A stretch of 64,000 nt of DNA from Tanytarsus gracilentus (taxonomy: Eukaryota; Arthropoda; Insecta; Diptera; Chironomidae). The number at the start of each line of letters is the position of its first letter. The stretch's first letter is position 1. The position numbers and the translations under genes are program-made. Under the pieces are notes generated by a model. That model saw only the letters and a program-made list of their open reading frames with translations, was not told the origin of the DNA and did not search any database. This document shows, piece by piece, positions 34,620 to 43,548 of this stretch. Where the stretch lies: NCBI GenBank assembly GCA_038502055.1, contig JAXRKN010000038.1:4526001-4590000 (forward strand), in the 5' to 3' direction.

Positions 34620-36008
34620 TGCACCTCTCTACAAAAAAATCAATAGAACTACACTTCTAAAACGCTAAAAATCCTTCAGGCTATGAAATGGCAATTTTTG
34701 CAGATAATTAATTTATCATCGACTGAGACTTAAAAGCTTTCTTTCTTCTCATTAATAAACACTTGAGGGCTTTTGAGAAAAACTGCTAAGCAGAACAATT
34801 GCAACAGAATAGAGGGAACAAAGCGCTAAAACCGTCGAGTCATCCACGAAATGTTGGCGAAACTGAATGAAATCAGCCCAATGGAGGCATAAAATTCCGA
34901 TATCACTTCGTCAAAAAAAGTTCCTTTATTTAAAACATATTCGAGTGGGGGGAGGAGAAATGGGATAAATTGACAAATTTTGTTACATTTTTTAAAATTT
35001 TAATAACATGTTTAAAAAATAATTTTGGTTAAGTATTTTGATATTTTAAAAAAATTACTTTAAATCTCCCAAATCTTTATTCAACCCCACGATTACAAGA
35101 GCACAACAAACCGTGAATTTATTTTTTTTCGCTACAATAAAATATTAAACAAGGATTTTTTCTTTTGTATGTGTTTGCAATCAGATCAGAATAGAATATA
35201 GAAAAACCATGGAATTTTTTCGTTGTTGCTGCACAAACATTAAAAGCCACAAGCAAGTCGCACACAAAAACTTTTAGTTACTTTTTGATTTAAAGAAAAC
35301 GAAAACTTTTACAGAACACGTTGTCAGTCGCATATTGAAATTTAACGTTGCCATGCGGTGAATTTTCTGTTCATTTTCATTCATCGAGAAACCTTTACAT
35401 TCACACTCGCAAAAAAGGGAAAAAAGTTTTCATATATTTTGATGTGATTTAGTAGACAAAATAAGTGAATTAAAAATAACAAATAAAAATTGTCATGGTG
35501 CCGAAAATTTCGTATAAATTATTATTTTTTGCATGATTTACATTCTATGTTTTGAATTTTTCAATTATTTCATAAAGTTGAGATTTGAGTACTAAAGAAA
35601 AAGTCTTTGGATAAATTTAACAAGTCCAAAATGCATCAAAATAAAATTTAAAAATTAATTTTTAAATTGATCATTTTTGATCTGCTTATTTCTACTCATT
35701 TTTTCTGCTACTCAAAAATCTACTCACCGCTACTCAAGTTTGTTATAATTTTTTTAAAACCATTATAAGAGTTCTTTACTTCAAAAGAATGTTGATAAGT
35801 TATGTCACATAAATAATTTTTCATTAATTTTAAAATTGAAAACTTTATGATGCCATTACTTATGTAGTAGTTCCAACTTTAGTAACAAAAACTTACTTGC
35901 AAATTTAAAAAAATTAAAATGGTTACTTAACTCATTTTTATCCCCAGTATAACAGTTTTTGTTTTGCAAATCATTCAGATTTTATAAAAATTGATATTAA
36001 AATTAATC
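34620..36008. other. Intergenic between coiled-coil gene and PSMD10
   Basis: No ORF of note. It may contain 5' exons or 5' UTR of the minus-strand coiled-coil gene and the promoter of the plus-strand ankyrin gene; none can be delimited. Confidence 0.4.
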
Positions 36009-36805
36009 ATGGATTTTTACGAACTAAGTCAAGAAGACTTTCATATTTTGGAAGAGAAACTCATTGATAATCCAGATTTATTAAAGAAAAAAGACTCGGT
36101 AAGTTAAAAATTAGATAAATAATTACATGCCGGTTATTAAATAAATTTATTAAATATATTTTAGAATGAACGGTACTTATTGCACTGGGTAGCGCTTGCA
36201 GGAAGAGAAAACGTTGTTGATTATATTTTAAAACACTCAAATGCCGACGTCGATGCCAAAGATGATAGCGACGCGACTGCTCTCATTCTCGCTGTGCTCG
36301 GAGGTCATTTCGGAGTTGTTGAACAACTTGTTTCTAAGGGAGCTAATGTGAATACAAAGAAGCAAGGAGGTCATTCAAGCCTTCAATATGCGGCTTCAAA
36401 GGGATTTAAAAATATTGTCGAATTTCTCATTAAAAAAGGTGCAGACGTAAATGCGGTAGATGATCGACAAGACACTCCTCTTCATCGGGTTGCTTCACTC
36501 GGACGAATTGAAATTGCCAAAATTCTAATCGCTAACGGGTATGCTTATGACAATTTAAAAGCTAGTTTAAATTTTTAAATTTAAATTTTTTAAGAGCCAA
36601 CGTCAACTGTCAAAATCGAGAACTGAACACACCTTTGCATCTGGCATTAGAGGATGAACAAGTCGAAATAGGATACTTGTTACTGGACAGTGGCTGTGAC
36701 TATAAACTTCTCAATCGTGCTAAGCAAACGGCAATTGATCTCTGTAAACCGAACATTAAAAAAGTTGTAAAGGAAAAATACGGAAAGGATGATGATGATG
36801 AATAA
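36009..36805 (+). CDS. PSMD10: 26S proteasome non-ATPase subunit 10 (gankyrin-like)
   Basis: Three exons (36009-36098, 36165-36538, 36595-36805) encode about 224 aa; gankyrin is 226 aa. The protein is almost entirely ankyrin repeats, with recognisable HWVALAGRENVVDYIL, ATALILAVLGGHFGVVEQLV, HSSLQYAASKGFKNIVEFLI, DTPLHRVASLGRIEIAKILI and NTPLHLALEDEQVEIGYLLL units, after a short helical start (MDFYELSQEDFHILEEK). Gankyrin is a chaperone for assembly of the proteasome regulatory particle, binding the Rpt3 ATPase C-domain (family knowledge). The acidic DDDDE tail is followed at once by a polyadenylation signal, AATAAA overlapping the stop codon. Another small ankyrin protein is the alternative assignment, but length and repeat number favour PSMD10. 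Confidence 0.75.
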
Positions 36806-37549
36806 AATTAACATTTTATTTCTTCAAAATTCAAAATTTATGTCTTTTAAAACGCTCCAAATTGACCAGCAACCTCAGCACTTAGGGGAATCCAACAACT
36901 TTTTTCTACATTGTAGCAAAGTCCCAACGCAATCCATTTTAAAAATTGAAAAATGATCAAATATTCAAAACTAAAATTTTAACACTTTTACTCGAGTGAA
37001 ATAAAATTTAAAGAGTTCTCACATCATTTTAAAATTAATTTTAGTACTCAGCCAAGAGGCGATTAAATATATTTGAATACCTGTTTTAATGGAGTGAAAC
37101 AAACAAATGAACCTTTAAAAATCTTTCTGCCTGATCAATCCTGAATTAAATTTTCTTATCAAATCCTTTATTGATAATATTTGTTTGAAAACATTGCGAA
37201 TAATTGAAAAGCTAATATAATTCAATAAAAAAATAAGGTTGAAAGTGCACATCAATATGTTAAAACGTTGCATAAGTTCCTCTAACAAATTACTTATAAA
37301 AAATATCATCAAAAAGATGATCCGAATACGTATCGATCTCTCTCTTCCATGTGACTTCACCCCTTTCAAATTTTTCATCTTGAAATAGCCCAAAAAAGCG
37401 TTTTACCAAAAAATAATTAAAAAATTTAAATTAAAGTTTTAAAATTTCATGATCATCACATGTGAGAAAAATTTCCCAATGTAGATCAGCCTTTAATTGA
37501 GCTAAACAAATTTTACTTAAAAGTTTTCATTCAATTTTTGGAATTTAAA
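36806..37549. other. Spacer between convergent PSMD10 and PTER genes
   Basis: The two genes face each other tail to tail. Apart from likely 3' UTRs I see nothing here; the minus-strand ORF at 37115-37393 is AT-driven and has no recognisable family. Confidence 0.5.
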
Positions 37550-38712
37550 TTAGAACTGCAGCCACGCTGCAGGATTTTTCACCATAATTTGATGAATTTC
37601 TTCCTCACTGAATCCCTTGATGAGCATTTTAGGCTTGACATTATTCAAAATGTGAGCGTACCCATGTCCACCAAAGGATGTCTGAAAATATTTAAATAAT
37701 TTAAATTTTTAATGGAATCTCAAATTTAATTACCAATCGATGTTTTGTGTGAACATCGTGACTCATTAAGATTCGATCAATTTTTCCAATATCTTTCAAA
37801 ACTTTCAATCGATCAACTCGTTCGGCATCGGAAGGCATGTCAGTTGATGGTGTGTGCTGATACCAAGAGACCTCAGTTCCAAAAAGATCCATTTGACAGT
37901 AACAGCCGAGCTGTGAAAACTCTAAAAGCTGCTCATCGTTCAATAATGTCCTGTCGAGATGAGACATGACACATTTTGAGGCATCGCCACCAGCCTCTAA
38001 GTAAAGTCGAACGATTTCTGGTGGAGCGAGTGGATCACGGCCCGGATGAAATGAAACTCCACATTTAAGTTGACTTTGAACGATTGCAGTCGCTTCAATT
38101 GCTCGTTTCTCGAAATTTGTTATCGGCCAGACACTTCCGACTTCACCAATAAATCCACACTTGATCTTCTCGCCCTCAACATCAACACCCTCCAAAATGT
38201 CCTTAGTATACATGTTAACCATTTCTTCAACTGGCATATTTAAGGTGCTCGCATCTTGTGTAATTTCTACGTAATGACCAGTGCCAGCGATAATTTTAAC
38301 TCCAGAATCTCTCGAAAGATCAACCATAAACTTCAAATCTCGATTGATGCCATAAGTTGTGTTCTCGACAATCGTGTCACCACCAAAACCTTTAAAATCT
38401 TTTACATCCTGAATGACTGCGATTCTCGTTTCAGCGTCAGCCAAATTTAAATTGTATTTGCTGCTGTACGGATATTGCCGAATGTAGCCAACATTCTTCA
38501 AGTGAATTTTCTCATTGACGCCATCATTAAAATATTTTGATAATTGCTTGGGAGGATCGTAATAAAATTTATCAAATTTAATAATCAAGTGCTCGTGAGT
38601 GAGTGTAACTCCAAGTGAAGCTGGATCGACATCACCAACAACTGATTAGGAATAAAAATTTCATAAATTATTTACAAAATTAAAATCTTATCACACCTGT
38701 TCTGACTTTCAT
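37550..38712 (-). CDS. pter: Phosphotriesterase-related protein (PTER)
   Basis: Three exons (38712-38697, 38641-37734, 37681-37550) give about 351 aa, the usual length for the family. It is an amidohydrolase-fold metalloenzyme. Visible metal ligands are the THEH motif near the N-terminus, GFIGEVGS (the Glu that replaces the carbamylated Lys of bacterial phosphotriesterase in some relatives), SFHPG, MSHLDR and the Asp of MSHDVHTK. Mammalian PTER hydrolyses N-acetyltaurine (recent literature); the insect substrate is not established. Exon 1 encodes only five full codons (MKVRT), joined by a phase-1 intron. It is convergent with PSMD10. No sign of decay. Confidence 0.92.
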
Positions 38713-39660
38713 GATGGCTCGAATGCTACTGAGAGATTTTTCAAAGTTCACACAGATTGTGGCTATCACTCTAAATAAATTTATTGCACCGTGCAAAAAT
38801 GATAAGATAAAAATAGAAATTAAAATCTTAAAATGTTTCAAAACTTTTCAATCAACAATGTTTGTAAATAAAAAAAGTCACGATACACATCTGGCTTCTC
38901 CGGCAATCTTCTCTCATGCTTGTGGTTGTGTTGGTGATGATTTGATGACGTAAACGATGATAACGAAAGTGAACATTTACGTGCTTTTCAGGGTTTGCGG
39001 TGCATTGAGTTATTTTATTTTATGATAAATTAACAACCGAAATTCAAACAATTTTCTTATCAAAAAAAACTTTAAGAATCTTCAAAAATGTAAATGACTA
39101 AAAAAATTTTTTTTAAGTGAAAGATTTCGTCAAAAGACAACAAATTTACAAGTTAGTTTGATATCTTTTGAAAAAATATTTTCGAAAACGAAAAAAATTT
39201 CCACCTGCAAAAAAAGTTGTTTCGGTCATTTAAAATTTTAGAATTTTTTAGTTTTTTTATTGATAAGATATCAAACTAACTTGTAAATTTGTTGTCTTTT
39301 GACGAAATCTTTCAAAATATTTTACACTAGCAAAAAAGTTTTTTCAGTCATTTAAATTTTTAGAATTTTTTTAGAAAAGTAATAAAAAATTTCATCCCCA
39401 AAAAATTCTAAAAAAAACTCTTCCTGTATCAATTAAAAATGAAATATTTTCTAACTTTATCAGAAATCTTTAGACTACAAAGTTTCAGCACTATTGTGCA
39501 CAAACGAAAGTGAGTTGTGTGAAAATGATAAAGTGAAAAATTATTGAAATGCGAAAATTAAATCAAGAAAGTAGCAATTATTGAGAAACAATTTTAGCAC
39601 TCACGTTTTCATTAAGAATTTTCAATTGCAAATAATCGGAATAGAGAATGTAGAACTAAA
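38713..39660. other. Intergenic with palindrome, between PTER and the CAP cluster
   Basis: Divergent promoter region for PTER (left) and the first CAP gene (right). Apart from the inverted repeat at 39119-39313 and its flanking direct repeat, no feature is recognised. Confidence 0.5.
39119..39313. repeat. Inverted repeat, 49-bp perfect arms and 97-nt loop
   Basis: Arm 1 (39119-39167) and arm 2 (39265-39313) are exact reverse complements. A block in the loop (TTTCGGTCATTTAAAATTTT, about 39220-39250) recurs in near-identical form after arm 2 (about 39335-39371), so one half of the structure extends into a direct repeat. This pattern suggests an inverted duplication followed by partial tandem duplication, or a decayed fold-back element. 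Confidence 0.93.
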
Positions 39661-39697
39661 TATAAAAGTGCGAAACTTCGCTCGGCATTGTTACAGT
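39661..39697 (+). promoter_or_regulatory. TATA box and initiator of first CAP gene
   Basis: TATAAAAG at 39661-39668 is followed about 30 nt later by TTACAGTTT, close to the arthropod initiator TCAGTT. This spacing supports transcription starting near 39690. The upstream ATG at 39688 would then lie at or before the start site, so translation should start at 39733. Confidence 0.6.
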
Positions 39698-39732
39698 TTT
39701 TGTTAAGATTTAGACAAGTTCATAAGGGGAAA

Positions 39733-40518
39733 ATGCTTTTGAAAGTAGTTCCCGTTTTTATTTTGATTGCACTTGCTTCAATTGTAGCATCAACTGACTA
39801 TTGTGATCCTCAAGTTTGTACAATTCCACCGAATCCAACTTTCCCGAATATTGGATGTAAAGCAACGAATAAATTAGGGCCAAATTGCCCGCCAGACGCA
39901 AAATACATTAAATTCACCGACGAGCATAAGCAAATTATTTTAGACGAGCACAATAAGCTTCGCAATAAAATTGCTGGCGGTGGTCAAAATGGCTTCGATA
40001 CAGCATCGAGAATGTCTACAATGAGGTGGAACGATGAATTTGAATTTTTGGCTTCAGTCAACGTCCGTCGATGTATTTATGGGCACGATAAATGTCGCAA
40101 TATCGATGGAATTAAGTTTGCTGGTCAAAACTTGTACAATTTCGCTGGCACTGGCAGCTTGCCTGATCCCAAGCAAATTGTTAAAGATGGTGTTCAGTTT
40201 TGGTACAGTGAAGTAGAAAATGCAACTCAAGCTAACATCGACAAATGCTGTGACAGTCAATATACCATCGGTCATTTCACGCAAGTCGTGTCAGATCTCG
40301 CTGATCAAGTTGGTTGTGGACTTGTTCAATATAAGGATGCAAATAAATGGAACACAATAATTATGGCTTGCGACTATTCTCGCACAAATCTTGTAACCCA
40401 AAATATCTACAAGTCCGGACCGACAGCATCCGACTGCAAAAGCGGCACAAATCCTAAATATCCAAATTTATGCAGTGAGAGCGAAAATGTCGATCCAAAT
40501 TTCTTTAATTTCTCTTAA
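39733..40518 (+). CDS. Antigen 5-related CAP/SCP protein 1
   Basis: Single-exon gene of 261 aa. A signal peptide (MLLKVVPVFILIALASIVAS) is followed by an insect antigen-5 N-terminal Cys region (DYCDPQVC) and the CAP domain: HNKLRNKIA, RWNDEFEFLASVNVRRC, GQNL, HFTQVV and the YSRTN region, ending in a Cys-rich tail. Insect antigen-5 proteins are secreted and occur in saliva, venom or haemolymph; no enzymatic activity is established. The 39733 start is preferred over 39688 because of the TATA spacing and because it puts the hydrophobic core at the N-terminus. It lacks the introns of its two downstream neighbours, so it may be a retrocopy-derived or intron-losing paralogue. Confidence 0.9.
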   Translation: MLLKVVPVFILIALASIVASTDYCDPQVCTIPPNPTFPNIGCKATNKLGPNCPPDAKYIKFTDEHKQIILDEHNKLRNKIAGGGQNGFDTASRMSTMRWNDEFEFLASVNVRRCIYGHDKCRNIDGIKFAGQNLYNFAGTGSLPDPKQIVKDGVQFWYSEVENATQANIDKCCDSQYTIGHFTQVVSDLADQVGCGLVQYKDANKWNTIIMACDYSRTNLVTQNIYKSGPTASDCKSGTNPKYPNLCSESENVDPNFFNFS

Positions 40519-40762
40519 AATGTGAAAATTAATTTTTTGAAAAAATTTAATCAAAAAAAAATTGGTGTTGGTAAATTTTTGTTTAAACTTTTAATTAAAT
40601 TTATTTCAGCTTTATTGAATTTAATTTTTTTAATTCAGACAAAAAAATTTAAATTGAATTATTAGAAAAAATTAGAAAAAAGCTCAACAATAATCACCAA
40701 CACGTCACTGATAGATTTTTAACAAAAACTTATTTACGTTAAAACGAATTTCATTTGTAAAA

Positions 40763-41595
40763 ATGATCGCTGGTGAGCAAGTCAAAATTAGCGGAAGTAA
40801 AATAAAAAATTTTAAATTTCAAGTTCAACTTTTCGTTCTCCAAATTTTTCTTCAAATTGTTCTCGGCCAAAACTATTGCAACTCTAATCTTTGTCCACGC
40901 GGAGTTTCTCACATTGGATGCGGTCATTCGGGTAATTTTTCGTCGTCATGCCCTGCTGATAGATCCATGGTTGTTCTTTCTAACAATGAAATCGAACAAA
41001 TTATTGATATTCACAACACGTTGAGAAATAAAATTGCGAGTGGAAATGAAAATAGATTCAGTAGTGCGGCAAAAATGTCTTTGTTGGTGAGAAAAAAAAA
41101 TTAAAAAATTAAATCAATTGTTTTAAAATTAGAATTCAGAGTTGGAATGTGGAACTTTCCGAGCTTGCGGCTTTAAATGTAAAGCAATGTTTTATGAATC
41201 ACGATCAATGCAGAAACACAGCTCAGTTTCGATATGTGGGAGAAAATTTAGGATATCGAGCAAACACCGCAGGTTATGAAGGAATTTCTGATTTCATCAA
41301 TAACGTTGTCAATGCCTGGTACAATGAAGTTAAAGATGCGAGCGCTTCAGATGTTGGAAAATGTTGTGGTTCAGCTTCACAAATTGGTCATTTTTTGCAA
41401 ATGATTCAAGACCAAGCATCGTTCATTGGATGCGCTATATCACGATATTCAAACGGCAGGTGGAAAGTTTTATTGTTGGCATGCAACTATTCATATGCAA
41501 ATATTTTGTCTCAATCCGTTTACGTCTCTGGAACATCTGCATCAGCGTGCGGAAGTAAAGGAAAAAATAGTCGCTATCCAGCCTTATGTAACTAA
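40763..41595 (+). CDS. Antigen 5-related CAP/SCP protein 2
   Basis: Exons 40763-40772, 40824-41086 and 41140-41595 give about 242 aa. The first exon has only ten coding bases (ATGATCGCTG). Splicing a 51-nt intron (donor GTGAGC, acceptor TTTCAAG) makes a clean signal peptide (VQLFVLQIFLQIVLG) before NYCNSNLC. Because the intron length is a multiple of three and has no stop, retention would add 17 polar residues in front of the hydrophobic core. The CAP domain has HNTLRNKIA, WNVELSELAALNVKQC, GENL and GHFLQM. Polyadenylation signal AATAAA at 41618. The second intron (41087-41139, phase 0) sits at the same place in the next paralogue. Confidence 0.88.
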
Positions 41596-41727
41596 AAATT
41601 TCGTATCAATTTTATAAAATAAAGAAAAAGTTCTTAATCTTGATTGTAAAAAATTTTTAAAGTCGTGACAAACGATTGTCTCAAATTACTTTCGTTGGAA
41701 AATGTTTTCACTCGTTAAACGATAATG

Positions 41728-41893
41728 ACCGACTTATATGTCAATATTTTACAACTTTACATTTTTAAAGTATTTTTCTAAGGAAAGCGAATTCATTTGT
41801 AAAAATGTTCACCGACTTATATGTCAATATTTTACAACTTTACTTTTTTAAAGTATTTTTCTAAGGAAAGCGAATTCATTTGTAAAAATGTTC
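41728..41893 (+). repeat. 83-bp tandem duplication covering promoter and start codon
   Basis: Two copies (41728-41810 and 41811-41893), differing at about two positions, each end in CGAATTCATTTGTAAAAATGTTC. That end also resembles the start region of the preceding CAP gene. The duplication leaves an extra ATG at 41805 that opens a short upstream frame and ends before the real start at 41888. Confidence 0.92.
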
Positions 41894-42732
41894 ACAGGTA
41901 AGCAAGTCACAATTATCACCAGTAAAAAATATAATTTAATTTTTTTTTGTTCATAATGAAGTTGGTTTGGTTTTTTTTCTTGTAACAATTCAAATTGTTT
42001 TTTGTACAAACTATTGTGATCAAAATTTGTGTAGAGGACGTCAGCACATCGCTTGTAATCACACAGGAAAATTTGCATCATCATGTAACCAATCATCTTT
42101 GATTAAATTATCAAGTTATGAAATTGAGCAAATTCTTGACCTTCACAATTCGCAAAGGAACACAATTGCAAGTGGAAAAGGTGATAACGGCCTCAAAAGC
42201 GCTGCTGCAATGCCAATTTTGGTGAGCTGAAATTTATTTTTATATTTCTTGATATGCTATTTTTTTTAATAAACAGAAATGGAATCCCGAACTGGCATCA
42301 ATTGCGGAATTTAATGTAAAACAATGTAAAATGGCACACGACAAATGTCGAAACACAAAAGAATTTAAATTCGCTGGTCAAAATTTGGGTTTTCGAGCGA
42401 ACAGCAGAGAATTCGAAGGAATTTCAAGTTTTATAAATAACGTGATCTGGGCGTGGTACAATGAAATAAAGTTTGCGAGTCCTTCCGATATAGCAGCATG
42501 TTGCGGACCCATTGATAAAATTGGTCACTTCCTACAAATAATTCAAGATCAAGCCACTTTCGTTGGATGTGCAATTTCTCAATATATCACGGGAAGAATG
42601 AAAAATCTTTTATTCGCGTGCAATTATTCAATCACAAATATGAGATCACAGCCAGTCTATGTCACAGGACCTCCAGCGTCAAAATGTGGCAGTAGAGGAA
42701 TAAATAGTAAATACACATCACTTTGTAATTGA
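41888..42732 (+). CDS. Antigen 5-related CAP/SCP protein 3
   Basis: Exons 41888-41897, 41962-42221 and 42277-42732 give about 241 aa. Read without splicing, the ATG runs into a TAA at 41954; removing a 64-nt intron (donor GTAAGC, acceptor AATGAAG) joins ten bases to a signal peptide (VGLVFFLVTIQIVFC) and the NYCDQNLC motif. The same phase-1 micro-intron position is present in paralogue 2, which supports it. The CAP domain has HNSQRNTIA, WNPELASIAEFNVKQC, GQNL and GHFLQI. Polyadenylation signal AATAAA at 42764. It is closest to paralogue 2, consistent with a recent tandem duplication. Confidence 0.88.
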
Positions 42733-43548
42733 AAGCAGCATTTATAAAATATTAAAATTTGAAAATAAAGAACTGTTTTTTAACGACTAAAAAATTAAAA
42801 TTTTTAATTACAAAATTTTTATAAAATTTAATATTTTGAAAATTTAATATTTAAGAAAATATCCCTTGAGCATGTTTAAATAAACATCAGATACTATCGA
42901 GAATAAATCCGCCAATTAAACCTATCCACTTAAATTAATTATTTTGTTCACGTTTCGAAAGTTCAAAAGTCAATTAATATTGTTGAACTTTCTCGGTAAC
43001 CAAACACGACCTCTCATTGCTTATCTCTATAGAGAAATTTTTCTCTCCCATCCTCACATACATTTTTAAAAATAAACACGCGTTAACTAAAAAGTTATGT
43101 GCATACATTAGCACCATGTCAGAAGTTATCAACATTTTACCCAAGGAGAGCAAAGCACATGTCATTTTCAATTTGTTTATAAAATCAAACTAGAGACGTA
43201 AAATTCTCTCAGTTGAAAATGTTGTCGATGTCGATGAGAAGAGAAATATTCTATCGTTTTCTCAAATTTTCCATGCCGGCGAAAAATTCTCTGAACATTT
43301 TCTCTGTTTTTCTCTCGCATTCTCTCTGTGCACGCTGTCTGGTGCTTTTTGTATATAAAGCTACATAATGACAGAGTTTTCCACATTAACCGCCAGCTTC
43401 TCGGACGATATTAATCGCGTGTGTGATTGTTGAACATTCAATAAAAACTTTGTAAAAACAAAAGATAAATCATGGAAAGAGTTCATAAAGTTGTCAGTTG
43501 TTGAATAATTTTGAGGAAAAAGGAAGTTGTAAAAAATAATTTTAAATT
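42733..43548. other. Spacer and 5' UTR before the Ras-like gene
   Basis: No ORF is credible on either strand (the minus-strand ones are T-rich shadows). The 3' UTR of CAP 3 lies at the left, and TATATAAAG at 43352 probably marks the promoter of the plus-strand GTPase, leaving a 5' UTR of about 160 nt. Confidence 0.5.
43352..43360 (+). promoter_or_regulatory. Candidate TATA box for the Ras-like gene
   Basis: TATATAAAG about 200 bp before the ATG at 43549, in an otherwise mixed-composition stretch. No strong initiator is visible 25-30 nt downstream, so the call is tentative. Confidence 0.4.

Noticed and set aside
39688..39732. Upstream in-frame ATG of CAP gene 1
   Set aside because: It lies about 27 nt after the TATA box, at or before the likely transcription start, and would bury the signal peptide behind a basic extension.
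41956..41985. Alternative ATG at 41956 for CAP gene 3
   Set aside because: Its frame ends after nine codons and does not join the CAP domain; splicing from 41888 does.
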